Shown in pieces: positions 39,337 to 49,030 of a DNA stretch of 64,000 bases. Source of the stretch: Marinobacter vulgaris (GTDB lineage: Bacteria; Pseudomonadota; Gammaproteobacteria; Pseudomonadales; Oleiphilaceae); contig NZ_QFWX01000004.1 of the NCBI RefSeq assembly GCF_003344045.1, positions 248,001-312,000 of the forward strand. The letters are read 5' to 3'. Numbering within the stretch: the first letter of the stretch is position 1; each line of letters begins with the position of its first letter. Under the pieces are notes generated by a model. That model did not search any database. It was not told the origin of the DNA and was given only the letters and a program-made list of their open reading frames with translations. The position numbers were made by a program, and so were the translations under genes.

Positions 39337-39356
39337 ATAACCTTATTCGGGTTTAT
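39337..39356. promoter_or_regulatory. Candidate binding site of the LysR regulator
   Basis: An imperfect inverted repeat, ATAACC at the left and GGTTTAT-like sequence at the right over 20 bases, lies between fpr and the divergent regulator gene. It has the dyad shape usual for LysR-type boxes and sits upstream of the fpr -35 box. Confidence 0.4.
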
Positions 39357-39361
39357 CGATT

Positions 39362-40267
39362 ATGAAGTTCAGTTTCCGTCAGCTTGAAGTATTCCTGGCC
39401 GCAGCACACTTCCAGAACATTACCCGCGCCGCGGACTCTCTCGCCATGTCCCAGTCAGCCGCCAGCAGTGCCCTGAAGGAACTGGAGAGCCAGTTCAACA
39501 TCCAGCTCTTCGATCGCGTCGGCAAGCGGTTACAGCTTAACGAACTGGGCCGGCTCTATCGACCGAAGGTAGAGGCCCTGCTTGCCCGCGCCGGCGAACT
39601 GGAACAGGCTTTCAGTAAACATACGGAAGTTGGTGCCCTCAAAGTCGGTGCCACCCTCACTATAGGTAACTATCTGGCCGTCGGCGTCATGGCCCAATAC
39701 ATGAATACCCCTACGCACCCGAAAGTCTCCCTTGAAGTGGCCAATACACGCACCATTGCCAAGCGGGTCAGTGACTTTGAACTGGACATCGGACTGATAG
39801 AGGGCGAACTACAGTCCTCCGAACTGGAGGTCATCCCCTGGCGAAGCGATGAGCTGGTGATCTTCTGTTCCCCCGAGCACCCGTTTGCCAACAAGGGCCC
39901 ACTGTCAGATACAGACCTTCGCTCTGCGACCTGGGTGATGCGAGAGCAGGGCTCCGGCACAAGGCAGACCTTTGAGAGGGGAATGCATGGCCTGCTTCCA
40001 GACCTCGACATATTGCTGGAACTGGAGCACACGGAAGCCATCAAACGCGCCGTGGAAGCCAACCTCGGTATTGGCTGCCTGTCCAGGGTGTGCCTTGCGG
40101 ATGCGTTCCGGCGGGGCAGCCTGGTGCCGCTTGAAGCTCCTGCGGAACGCCAATTTGATCGCACATTCTACTTCATCCTTCACAAGCAGAAATACCGGAG
40201 TGCCGGCATTGATCGCTGGATAGACTTGTGCAAACAGCTTCGGGAGCCGCCGATGCCGGATTGGTGA
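39362..40267 (+). CDS. finR: LysR-family regulator, probable FinR
   Basis: This 301-residue protein has the N-terminal winged helix (about 3-62; FRQLEVFLAAAHFQNITRAA and SQSAASSALKELE) and a C-terminal co-inducer domain from about 90. The name finR is inferred from the divergent position to fpr: FinR of Pseudomonas putida activates fpr in response to superoxide. The co-inducer domain shows nothing specific that I can read. No usual ribosome-binding site is seen; the ATG lies close to the putative operator. It ends three bases before the convergent miaE. Confidence 0.8.
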   Translation: MKFSFRQLEVFLAAAHFQNITRAADSLAMSQSAASSALKELESQFNIQLFDRVGKRLQLNELGRLYRPKVEALLARAGELEQAFSKHTEVGALKVGATLTIGNYLAVGVMAQYMNTPTHPKVSLEVANTRTIAKRVSDFELDIGLIEGELQSSELEVIPWRSDELVIFCSPEHPFANKGPLSDTDLRSATWVMREQGSGTRQTFERGMHGLLPDLDILLELEHTEAIKRAVEANLGIGCLSRVCLADAFRRGSLVPLEAPAERQFDRTFYFILHKQKYRSAGIDRWIDLCKQLREPPMPDW

Positions 40268-40270
40268 TAA

Positions 40271-40873
40271 TCAGACGGGGCCACTGTGAAACCGGAACTC
40301 CGTATCCGGCAACTCAATCAGCGGCTTTTCGACGGCCAGGAAAGTTGCAATGCGGTCATCAACGGGGCCCCCGGCGGCCTGCTCGGCCAGGTGCAGATAG
40401 TCCCGGTAATGGCGGGCTTCGGATTTCAGGAGCCCGTTATAGAAATCGGCCAGCTTTTGATCAAGGTGCGGCGCGAGAGCGGCAAAGCGTTCACAGGAGC
40501 GTGCCTCAATAATGGCTCCGACAATCAGCACATCCACCAGCCGCCCCGGATCTTCTGCCCTCACCTCTTTGCGAAGGCCAGCAGCATAACGGGCCGGGGT
40601 GAGGTGATCGTAGCGCACGCCGCGCTCCTTCATAATCGCCAGCACCTGTTCGAAATGGCGCAGCTCCTCACGGGCCAGCCGGGACATCTTGTTCAGCAGG
40701 TCGGTGTTATCCACGTAACGATACATCAGGCTCAATGCCGTGGAGGCTGCCTTTTTTTCGCAGTGGGCGTGATCGATCAGCATCAGGTCCTGGCTGGCCA
40801 GGGCGTTGTCGATCCATCGTTGTGGAGTCCGGCACGGCAGGAAGTCGTGAATCTCTTGCAGGGCGTCTTTCAT
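40271..40873 (-). CDS. miaE: tRNA-(2-methylthio-N6-isopentenyl-adenosine37) hydroxylase
   Basis: MiaE is a di-iron monooxygenase that hydroxylates the isopentenyl group of ms2i6A37 in tRNAs reading UNN codons. The 200-residue protein has the carboxylate-bridged di-iron ligands in DHAHCEKKAAS (Glu and His), REELRHFEQVL (ExxH), EARSCERF and SEARHYRDYL. It starts at ATG 40873 (MKDALQEIHDFLP), giving the usual length. A TTG at 40945 would add 24 unrelated residues. No strong ribosome-binding site is seen. MiaE occurs only in some bacteria, including Pseudomonas and Salmonella. Confidence 0.92.
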   Translation of the reverse strand: MKDALQEIHDFLPCRTPQRWIDNALASQDLMLIDHAHCEKKAASTALSLMYRYVDNTDLLNKMSRLAREELRHFEQVLAIMKERGVRYDHLTPARYAAGLRKEVRAEDPGRLVDVLIVGAIIEARSCERFAALAPHLDQKLADFYNGLLKSEARHYRDYLHLAEQAAGGPVDDRIATFLAVEKPLIELPDTEFRFHSGPV

Positions 40874-41067
40874 GGCGTCATTACAGTGGTGATTTGCGAC
40901 CGGGGAGTATAGCGCAGTTAACAGGTCTCTCCGACCTCTGTCCAACTTAACTTTATAAGGGCTTTCCTATAGAATGCAGCGCCAACTTAACGCCTTTTCG
41001 CCATAAAACTCCCGCCGGGCAAAGACACTGACGGCGCGGGACATTCCAACTGATGAGGGTCCATATC

Positions 41068-43662
41068 GTGTTAGAAGCCTACCGTGAACACGTTGCAGAA
41101 CGCGAAGCTCTGGGTATTCCGCCCAAGCCTCTGAACGCCGAGCAGACCGCTGCACTGGTCGATCTCCTGAAAAATCCCCCGGCCGGTGAAGAAGAAACAC
41201 TCGTTTACCTTCTGGAAAACCGCATCCCGCCAGGCGTTGACGAAGCCGCCTATGTGAAAGCCGCTTTCCTGTCCGCCATTGTCAAAGGTGAGGCGTCATC
41301 TCCTCTGATCGACAAGAAAAAGGCAGTCCAGCTTCTGGGCATGATGCAGGGTGGCTACAACATCGCCACTCTGGTTGACCTTCTGGATGACGGCGAACTG
41401 GCCGAGCTGGCTGGCGAAGAGCTCAAGCACACTCTGCTGATGTTTGACGCGTTCAACGATGTCAAAGAAAAAATGGACGCGGGCAACGCTGTCGCCAAGG
41501 CTGTGGTTGAATCCTGGGCCAACGCCGAGTGGTTCACCAACAAGAAGAAGGTTCCCGAGAGCACCAAAATGGTGGTGTTCAAGGTGACCGGCGAAACCAA
41601 CACCGACGACCTGTCCCCTGCCCCGGATGCCTGGTCCCGCCCGGATATCCCGCTGCACGCCCGCGCTGCCTATAAAATGGAGCGTGACGGACTGAAGCCG
41701 GAAGAACCCGGCGTCACCGGCCCCATGAGCCAGATTGACGAAATCAAGTCCAAGGGCCTTCCCGTTGCCTTTGTGGGTGATGTTGTGGGTACCGGTTCTT
41801 CACGGAAGTCTGCCACCAACTCGGTTCTGTGGTTCTTCGGTGACGATATCCCGGGCGTACCCAACAAGCGCGCTGGCGGTGTCTGTATCGGTAACAAGGT
41901 TGCCCCGATCTTCTTCAACACCATGGAAGACGCCGGCGCCCTGGTTTTCGAAGCGCCGGTCGACGACATGAACATGGGCGACGTCATCGAAATTCGCCCC
42001 TACGAAGGCAAGATTCTCAACGAAGCCGGCGAGACCATCTCCGAGTTCGGGTTCAAATCCGACGTAATCCTGGATGAGGTGCAGGCTGGTGGCCGTATCC
42101 CGCTGATCATCGGCCGCGGCCTGACCAACAAGGCCCGCACAGCGCTGGGCATGGGCGCTACTGACATCTTCCGCCTGCCCAACGACCCCGAAGAAGGCAC
42201 CAAGGGCTTCACCCTGGGCCAGAAGATGGTCGGCAAGGCCTGCGGCCTGGACGAAGGCAAGGGCGTTCGCCCCGGTACCTACTGCGAACCGCACATGACC
42301 ACCGTCGGCTCCCAGGACACCACTGGCCCGATGACCCGCGACGAACTGAAAGACCTGGCGTGCCTGGGCTTCCAGGCGGATCTGGTCATGCAGTCCTTCT
42401 GTCACACTGCCGCTTATCCGAAGCCGGTTGACGTTGAAATGCAGCACACCATGCCGGACTTTATCCGTACCCGCGGCGGCGTTTCCCTACGTCCGGGCGA
42501 CGGCATCATCCACTCCTGGCTGAACCGCATGCTGCTGCCGGACACCGTGGGCACCGGTGGTGACTCCCACACCCGTTTCCCCATGGGCATCTCCTTCCCC
42601 GCCGGTTCCGGTCTGGTTGCCTTCGCTGCTGCCACCGGCGTTATGCCGCTGGACATGCCGGAGTCGGTTCTGGTTCGCTTCAAGGGTGAGATGCAGCCGG
42701 GTATCACCCTGCGCGACCTGGTACACGCCATTCCGCTGTACGGCATCAAGCAAGGCATGCTGACCGTTGAAAAGAAAGGCAAGATCAACGAATTCTCCGG
42801 TCGTATCCTGGAAATCGAAGGCCTTGAGCACCTGACCGTTGAACAGGCGTTCGAGCTGTCTGACGCATCCGCTGAGCGCTCTGCAGCAGGTTGTACCATC
42901 AACCTGTCTGAAGAGTCCGTAGCCGAGTACCTGCGCTCAAACATCACCATGCTGCGGTGGATGATTGCCGAAGGCTATGGCGACCCGCGCACTCTGGAGC
43001 GCCGTGCCCAGCAAATGGAAGAGTGGATTGCCGATCCCAAGCTGATGCGTGCCGATAAGGATGCTGAGTACGCCCACGTGGTGGAAATTGATCTCGCCGA
43101 GATCAAAGAGCCTATCGTGTGCTGCCCGAACGATCCGGACGATGCCCGCACCCTGTCTGAAGTCGCCGGCGACAAGGTAGACGAGGTATTCATCGGTTCC
43201 TGCATGACCAACATCGGCCACTTCCGTGCCGCCGGTAAACTGCTGGCACAGAACAAGGAGCCCCTGAAAACCCGTCTGTGGATGTCACCTCCCACCAAGA
43301 TGGACCAGGCCCAGCTGATGGAAGAAGGTTACTTCAACATCTACGGCACCGCCGGTGTACGCACCGAGATGCCGGGTTGCTCCCTGTGCATGGGTAACCA
43401 GGCACGGGTTGCCGCCAAGAGCACGGTGCTGTCCACCTCCACCCGTAACTTCCCCAACCGCCTTGGCGATGGTGCCAATGTGTACCTGACTTCCGCGGAA
43501 CTGGCGGCAGTGGGTGCGGTACTGGGCAAACTCCCCTCCGCGGAGGAGTACATGGAGTATGCCAAGGACCTGAACAGCATGTCGAAAGAGATCTACAAGT
43601 ATCTCAACTTCGACCAGATGGAGAAGTACACCAGCAAGGCGTCTGAAGCGAACGTTGCTTAA
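41068..43662 (+). CDS. acnB: Aconitate hydratase B
   Basis: AcnB interconverts citrate and isocitrate in the citric-acid cycle. The protein has the AcnB order: HEAT-like domain (about 1-155), swivel domain (about 165-375) and the iron-sulfur catalytic part. The cluster ligands are in [12 protein letters not shown] and [11 protein letters not shown] start at a GTG (41068), which gives 864 residues beginning [12 protein letters not shown] as in other AcnB; GAGGG lies eight bases upstream. An ATG at 41053 in frame would add five residues. A strong terminator at 43707-43735 follows. It is a single-gene unit. Confidence 0.96.
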   Translation: MLEAYREHVAEREALGIPPKPLNAEQTAALVDLLKNPPAGEEETLVYLLENRIPPGVDEAAYVKAAFLSAIVKGEASSPLIDKKKAVQLLGMMQGGYNIATLVDLLDDGELAELAGEELKHTLLMFDAFNDVKEKMDAGNAVAKAVVESWANAEWFTNKKKVPESTKMVVFKVTGETNTDDLSPAPDAWSRPDIPLHARAAYKMERDGLKPEEPGVTGPMSQIDEIKSKGLPVAFVGDVVGTGSSRKSATNSVLWFFGDDIPGVPNKRAGGVCIGNKVAPIFFNTMEDAGALVFEAPVDDMNMGDVIEIRPYEGKILNEAGETISEFGFKSDVILDEVQAGGRIPLIIGRGLTNKARTALGMGATDIFRLPNDPEEGTKGFTLGQKMVGKACGLDEGKGVRPGTYCEPHMTTVGSQDTTGPMTRDELKDLACLGFQADLVMQSFCHTAAYPKPVDVEMQHTMPDFIRTRGGVSLRPGDGIIHSWLNRMLLPDTVGTGGDSHTRFPMGISFPAGSGLVAFAAATGVMPLDMPESVLVRFKGEMQPGITLRDLVHAIPLYGIKQGMLTVEKKGKINEFSGRILEIEGLEHLTVEQAFELSDASAERSAAGCTINLSEESVAEYLRSNITMLRWMIAEGYGDPRTLERRAQQMEEWIADPKLMRADKDAEYAHVVEIDLAEIKEPIVCCPNDPDDARTLSEVAGDKVDEVFIGSCMTNIGHFRAAGKLLAQNKEPLKTRLWMSPPTKMDQAQLMEEGYFNIYGTAGVRTEMPGCSLCMGNQARVAAKSTVLSTSTRNFPNRLGDGANVYLTSAELAAVGAVLGKLPSAEEYMEYAKDLNSMSKEIYKYLNFDQMEKYTSKASEANVA

Positions 43663-43706
43663 GCGCTGACCTTCTGGCCTACAAGGTAGAAAGGTAGCTC
43701 CATGAG

Positions 43707-43735
43707 AACGCCAGCCCTGAAGGCTGGCGTTTTTT
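43707..43735 (+). terminator. Rho-independent terminator of acnB
   Basis: AACGCCAGCC and GGCTGGCGTT form a perfect ten-base stem with a five-base loop, followed by TTTT on the plus strand, 44 bases after the acnB stop. Confidence 0.9.
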
Positions 43736-43767
43736 GTTCGTGAAAGATAAACCTCTGTGGTTGGATC

Positions 43768-43862
43768 GGGGCCGGTGTGGGGTGCCTTTTCTGCCGGGAA
43801 AAAGGTGTCTGAGCGCAGCGAGTTCTTTTTACCAGAAGAAAAGGTGCCCCGCGGCGGGCCCA
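43768..43862. repeat. Large imperfect palindrome, dispersed-repeat-like
   Basis: This 95-base stretch is an imperfect inverted repeat. The left arm (about 43768-43805) holds GGGGTGCCTTTTCT and CCGGGAAAAAG. The right arm (about 43825-43862) holds CTTTTTACCAGAAG, AAAAGGTGCCCC and CGGGCCC. The centre is GAGCGCAGCGAG. It lies between two terminators in a gene-free gap. Its frames can be read through as a peptide, but nothing suggests coding. I infer a small dispersed, structured element of the REP or MITE kind. Only one copy is in this window. Confidence 0.5.
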
Positions 43863-43892
43863 GCCCCTCAATCAGGCATGCCCTCCAACACA

Positions 43893-43918
43893 AAAGGGGT
43901 CCCCGAAGGGACCCCTTT
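43893..43918 (-). terminator. Rho-independent terminator of putP
   Basis: AAAGGGGTCCC and GGGACCCCTTT form a perfect eleven-base stem with a CGAA loop. On the minus strand TTTTG follows. It lies 31 bases after the putP stop. Confidence 0.85.
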
Positions 43919-43948
43919 CATTACTCAGAGCTTTGTAAACGCTCTTTT

Positions 43949-45439
43949 TTACCGGGTAATGTGCTGATACTCGCCGGCATCTTCTGTGGCAAGGCTCACC
44001 ACCATGATGGCAATCCAGGCGACGATGAAGCCGGGAATGATCTCGTACACGCCAGGACCACCCATGAACTCACCGTTCCAGCCCAGCGAGATCCAGACGA
44101 TAACCGTGGCTGCACCCGCAACCATGCCCGCGATAGCGCCGGCACCGTTGGTACGCGGCCACATCAGCGACAGCAGAATCAGCGGACCAAACGCGGAGCC
44201 AAAGCCGGCCCAGGCGTTACTGACCAGTGCCAGAACCTGGGAATTCGGGTCCGAAGCGATCACCGCGGCAACCAGACCAACCAGCACCACACAGATCCGA
44301 CCAACGAATACACATTCCTTGTCGCCCGCTTCCTTGCGCAGGAACAGGCGGTAGAAGTCTTCCGTCAGTGACGATGAGGACACCAGCAGCTGGCTGGAGA
44401 TGGTGCTCATGACCGCAGCCAGCAGAGCGGCATAGAGGAAGCCGGTGATCAGGGGATGGAACAGCAGGTCCGACAGAATGATAAAGATCGTTTCCGGATC
44501 TTCTATATCCATACCATTACGAATGGCATAGGCCCGGCCAAACACACCCAGCGAGACTGCACCAATCAGGGAGATGGTCATCCAGCCCATACCAATATTA
44601 CGGGCAATAGGTACGTCTTTCAGTGTGCGGATCGCCATGAAGCGCACGATAATGTGCGGCTGGCCGAAATAGCCCAGACCCCAGGTAACCGCAGACAGCC
44701 AGCCTATCAAGGTCAGTCCCTCCGTCCACGACAGTAGCGTGGGATCGACTTCGTTCAATGTCTGTGACGCCTGGGCGTAACCGCCGCCCCCTTCGCCAAA
44801 GAGCACAACCGCCGGCATGATGATCAGTGCGAACATCATGATGCAGCCCTGGACAAAGTCCGTCATGCTCACGGCCAGGAAGCCGCCGACAACGGTATAG
44901 GCCAGAACCACACCGAGGGTGATGGTGATACCCACGGCATAATCGCTCAGGCCACCAAAATTGAAGATTCCGGCAAACGCGCTTTCAAACAGTTTGCCGC
45001 CTGCAACCAGACCGGACGCCGTGTAAACTGCAAAGAAAATGACGATTACGACGGCCGACACGGTACGCAGGGAAAGCGCCTGCGTTGGAAACCGGTTTGC
45101 CAGAAAGGCCGGAATCGTAATGGCGTTACCATAGTGAACCGTCTGTTCACGCAAGCGTGGCGCAACGAGTGTCCAGTTGAAGAACGCGCCCACAAGAAGG
45201 CCGATACCGATCCAGGCCGAACCCAGGCCCGATGCAAACAGCGCCCCGGGCAAGCCCAGAAGCAACCAGCCACTCATGTCCGAAGCGCCGGCCGAGAGGG
45301 CCGCTACTTTCGGACTGAGCGCTCGCCCACCCAACATGTAATCCTCGGATGAAGACGTAGCTCTGCGCATCGCATAAACGCCAATGGCGATCATGAGCGC
45401 AAAATAAAGAAATAGACTTATCCAAACACCAATAGCCAT
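43949..45439 (-). CDS. putP: Sodium/proline symporter
   Basis: PutP imports proline with sodium. The 496-residue inner-membrane protein belongs to the solute:sodium symporter family with about 13 helices. The sodium-site region SAGASDMSGWLLLGLPGA (about 50-67) and GLGYFGQPHIIVRFMA (family signature, about 255-270) are clear. I start at ATG 45439 (MAIGVWISL) because GGAGGAG lies seven bases upstream; an ATG at 45457 would add six residues with no such site. It lies downstream of putA on the same strand, 211 bases apart, and has its own terminator. Confidence 0.95.
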   Translation of the reverse strand: MAIGVWISLFLYFALMIAIGVYAMRRATSSSEDYMLGGRALSPKVAALSAGASDMSGWLLLGLPGALFASGLGSAWIGIGLLVGAFFNWTLVAPRLREQTVHYGNAITIPAFLANRFPTQALSLRTVSAVVIVIFFAVYTASGLVAGGKLFESAFAGIFNFGGLSDYAVGITITLGVVLAYTVVGGFLAVSMTDFVQGCIMMFALIIMPAVVLFGEGGGGYAQASQTLNEVDPTLLSWTEGLTLIGWLSAVTWGLGYFGQPHIIVRFMAIRTLKDVPIARNIGMGWMTISLIGAVSLGVFGRAYAIRNGMDIEDPETIFIILSDLLFHPLITGFLYAALLAAVMSTISSQLLVSSSSLTEDFYRLFLRKEAGDKECVFVGRICVVLVGLVAAVIASDPNSQVLALVSNAWAGFGSAFGPLILLSLMWPRTNGAGAIAGMVAGAATVIVWISLGWNGEFMGGPGVYEIIPGFIVAWIAIMVVSLATEDAGEYQHITR

Positions 45440-45650
45440 GAAACTCCTCCAGTTCAAATAGGACGGAACCAGCTCCGACCGTTTAGCGCGTTTACCATGC
45501 TGAATCCGGTAGTCGCACCCTTTGTTTTTTTAACTCCCTATCCTACTCACTCAATAAGGCGCCAATGCCTTTAACGCCGACCTCCCAACCTCAATACTTC
45601 CTCCTGTCGTTCAGTTTTCATTCCGCACTGCCTGATGAGCAAAGCGCCCC

Positions 45651-48600
45651 TTAAACCTTTTCGATCCCAAGTGACAACAAGGAAGCGTTACCACCCACCG
45701 CCGTCGTATTGACTGTGCGGGTTCTCTCGGTTGCGAACCGCAGCAGATAATGGGGGCCTCCGGCTTTTGGGCCAGTGCCTGACAGGCCACGGCCACCGAA
45801 TGGCTGAACACCAACAACGGCACCAATCTGGTTACGGTTGACATAGGTATTGCCCACTTTCACCCGCCGCTCTATATACGCTGCTGTTGATTCACTGCGG
45901 CTGTGAATACCCAGGGTAAGTCCATACCCCGTCGCATTAATTTCATCAATCACCTCGTCCAGCTTCTCTGCAGTGTAGCGGACAATGTGCAGAACGGGGC
46001 CGAAATGCTCCGTTTTTAACTCTTTGATACTCGAAATGGCGTAGGCGCACGGGGCGACGAAGTGTCCCGAATGCGCCGAATTCCGCAGGGGCGTTTGCGA
46101 GATAAATTCGGCGTTTTCCGCCAACTCGGACAGGTGGGATTCAAGACTGTCCCGCGCATCCCCGTCAATCACCGGTCCCACATCCGTACAGTAAAGTTCC
46201 GGATTGCCCACGGACAGTTCCTGCATGGCACCCGCCAACAGTTGTTCCGTGCGCTCGGCCACCTCTTTCTGAATGTAGAGCACGCGCAGTGCCGAGCAAC
46301 GCTGACCGGCACTGGCAAAGGCGGACTGGATAACATCTCTGACCACCTGCTCCGGTAACGCACTGCTGTCCACAATCATGGCATTCTGTCCGCCGGTCTC
46401 TGCGATCAATGGCACTATGGCTCCGTCGCGCCTTGCGAGGGTGCGATTGAGGATATGCGCTACCCGTGTAGAACCGGTGAAGGCCACGCCGGCAATTCTG
46501 GGGTCCGGGGTCAGCTTGCCGCCGAGTGTTGTGCCATCACCGGGTAAAAATTGAATCACATCGGACGGAAAGCCGGCTTCCAGCATCAGCTCAACGGCAC
46601 GATAAGCAACCAGGCTGGCCTGCTCCGCCGGCTTGGCAATAACCGCGTTACCCGCCACCAGCGCCGCCATAATCTGGCCAGTAAAAATGGCCAGGGGGAA
46701 GTTCCAGGGACTGATACACAGGAACACTCCGCGTCCCTCCATGTAGAGCTCGTTGCTTTCCCCCGTGGGCCCCGGAAGAGCTATTGCGTCGGCAAAACGG
46801 GCTCGGCCCTGGAGAGCGTAATAGCGGCAGAAATCGACAGCTTCCCGTACCTCATCAATTCCATCCTGAAGGGTTTTCCCCGCCTCTCGACAGCAGATCG
46901 CCATCAGCTCTTCCATATTCGCTTCCAGCAGATCCGCGTAGCGATTCAGGCAACTTGCACGATCTTCAACCGGACGCTCCCGCCATAAGGCAAAGCCTTT
47001 GTCGGCAACATCCAGTGCGTCTGAAGCCTGGGATTCACTCGCCCAAAACACCTCACCCACCTTCTGTGAGCCGTCGTAAGGTGCATGAATTTCACGGCGC
47101 TCCGAGTCAGGACGTTTCTCACCATCAATGATTGGAGCCGCCTTCCAACGGGTTGCCGCCCATTGCCGGAGACTTTCCAGTAATGGTTTCCGATGTGCCG
47201 CGACCTGGATATTCATTCCCCGGGAGTTGCGCCGCTCGTTGCCATAGATATCGACGGGCAACGGAATTCGATCATTAGGCAGAGAGTCATATCCCTGCAA
47301 TGCCTGTACCGGGTTCTGCACCAGGGCATCAATCGGCGTGGCTGCATCCACCAGCCTGTGCACAAAGGATGAGTTAGCGCCATTTTCCAGAAGGCGGCGG
47401 ACCAGGTAAGGCAACAGATCCTTGTGGGCACCGACCGGGGCATAAATGCGCACCGGCAGGTCATTCTCCCCAAGAATGCTGTTATATAGTGCATCGCCCA
47501 TTCCATGCAGCCGCTGAAACTCGATTTTGCGACCCTTGTTACGGGCCATGACCAATACCGTGGCGACTGTATGGGCGTTATGGCTGGCAAGCTGTGGGAA
47601 AAGCGCACCGTCGGTATAGTTGCTTAACAGGAAACGCAGGCACGCCAGATAAGAGGTATCCGTAGCCTCCTTGCGGGTAAATACGGGATAACTTTCAAGG
47701 CCCAACTGCTGACACTGTTTGATTTCAGAGTCCCAATAGGCTCCTTTGACCAGCCGCACTGGAATCTGGTCCCCCTGCTCTTTTGCAAGTTTGGTCAGCC
47801 AGCAAAGCACCGGCAGTGCCCTCTTCGAATACGCCTGGATGACCAGGCCAAAACCTCCCCAGCCCTTTGCGACCGGTGAGAGGAACACCTTTTCGAACAA
47901 CTTCAAGGAAATTTCCAGCCGGTCCATTTCCTCAGCATCAATGGTAATAGAGACTTTCTTTTCCCGCGCAAATGTCAGCAGATCCGTCACTGTCGCACCC
48001 AGTTCTTCCAGGACGCGCGCCTCCTGCGACGCTTCGTATCGCGGATGCAGGGCCGACAGCTTGACGGAAATGGAAGGAGCGGCCTTGCTGCCCGGATAGA
48101 CATCGCTGGCAACAGCCTCGATGGCCGCCATATAGTCCTTCAGATAGCGGCCAGCGTCGGCCTCGGTTATTGCGGCTTCGCCGAGCATATCGAAAGAGTA
48201 AGTGTAACCCCTGTCCCGATACTCGCGGGCGTTGCTCAGAGCCTCATCAATATCGCGGCCCAATACAAACTGCTTCCCCATGATGGACATGGCCCGGTGC
48301 ATCGCGCTTCGGATGACAGGTTCACCACTGCGCTTGACCAGCCGCCTCCAGATACCGGACGGAGAACCGTCCACTCGCTTGTCCATCTTCACCACCCGGC
48401 CGGTCAACAGCAGCCCCCAGGTGGAAGCATTGACCAGTGTGGATTCACTGCGGTCCAGATGCCGGGCCCAGTCAGCATCCGACAGCTTGTCCTGAATCAG
48501 CGCATCAGCGGTGTATTTGTCGGGGATGCGCACCAGTGCCTCCGCGAGGCACATCAACAGGATACCTTCCTCGGTATCGAGCCTGTATTCCTGCAGTAAA

Positions 48601-48827
48601 GCATCAACCATGTGAACGGCATCGTCCTGATCACGCACCTTTTTGATCAGCCGGGTTGCGGTTTCAGTGACGGCAAGACGCTCTGACGTATCGCTCAGGG
48701 CCAGGGGGATCAATTCATTGAGATAGCGTGTTTCGTCGGCGGCGTAACTGGCAACAATAGCTTGCCAGAAAAAGGATCTTGGCTGTTCCTGGAACGCAGG
48801 CTCGAGAACCTTGCTTGCATGAAACAT
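45651..48827 (-). CDS. putA: Bifunctional proline dehydrogenase/P5C dehydrogenase PutA
   Basis: PutA oxidises proline to pyrroline-5-carboxylate with FAD and then to glutamate with NAD. The 1058-residue chain has the proline dehydrogenase barrel (about 150-455; VRLVKGAYWDSEIK and FPQLASHNAHTV) and the aldehyde dehydrogenase part (about 530-1020) with catalytic Cys844 in GQRCSALRVL and Glu in AETGGQNAM. It lacks the N-terminal ribbon-helix-helix domain of E. coli PutA and the C-terminal extension of long PutAs, so it is the short enzyme without repressor function. The start ATG at 48827 has GAGG eight bases upstream. The nearby AraC gene is the likely regulator. Confidence 0.95.
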   Translation of the reverse strand: MFHASKVLEPAFQEQPRSFFWQAIVASYAADETRYLNELIPLALSDTSERLAVTETATRLIKKVRDQDDAVHMVDALLQEYRLDTEEGILLMCLAEALVRIPDKYTADALIQDKLSDADWARHLDRSESTLVNASTWGLLLTGRVVKMDKRVDGSPSGIWRRLVKRSGEPVIRSAMHRAMSIMGKQFVLGRDIDEALSNAREYRDRGYTYSFDMLGEAAITEADAGRYLKDYMAAIEAVASDVYPGSKAAPSISVKLSALHPRYEASQEARVLEELGATVTDLLTFAREKKVSITIDAEEMDRLEISLKLFEKVFLSPVAKGWGGFGLVIQAYSKRALPVLCWLTKLAKEQGDQIPVRLVKGAYWDSEIKQCQQLGLESYPVFTRKEATDTSYLACLRFLLSNYTDGALFPQLASHNAHTVATVLVMARNKGRKIEFQRLHGMGDALYNSILGENDLPVRIYAPVGAHKDLLPYLVRRLLENGANSSFVHRLVDAATPIDALVQNPVQALQGYDSLPNDRIPLPVDIYGNERRNSRGMNIQVAAHRKPLLESLRQWAATRWKAAPIIDGEKRPDSERREIHAPYDGSQKVGEVFWASESQASDALDVADKGFALWRERPVEDRASCLNRYADLLEANMEELMAICCREAGKTLQDGIDEVREAVDFCRYYALQGRARFADAIALPGPTGESNELYMEGRGVFLCISPWNFPLAIFTGQIMAALVAGNAVIAKPAEQASLVAYRAVELMLEAGFPSDVIQFLPGDGTTLGGKLTPDPRIAGVAFTGSTRVAHILNRTLARRDGAIVPLIAETGGQNAMIVDSSALPEQVVRDVIQSAFASAGQRCSALRVLYIQKEVAERTEQLLAGAMQELSVGNPELYCTDVGPVIDGDARDSLESHLSELAENAEFISQTPLRNSAHSGHFVAPCAYAISSIKELKTEHFGPVLHIVRYTAEKLDEVIDEINATGYGLTLGIHSRSESTAAYIERRVKVGNTYVNRNQIGAVVGVQPFGGRGLSGTGPKAGGPHYLLRFATERTRTVNTTAVGGNASLLSLGIEKV

Positions 48828-49030
48828 CTGAGCGCCTCGCCGACAGTGCCCGTCATTGGCCGGGTACCTCGAACTTATTGTTTTATATGAGCCAGACAAC
48901 GCGCACTTCTGTGCCCAGAGTTGTGGCGTAATCAGCTACCCTCTTAAGTTAGTATTACTACGGACCACTGGCTTACAAAATCCTACGATTTTTTTGTAAA
49001 TTCATCCGGAAGTGGGGGTTTTTTAGCAAA

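Noticed and set aside
43757..44371. Open frame starting in the 43.8 kb repeat and running into putP
   Set aside because: Its first part is the palindromic repeat and the rest is antisense to putP.
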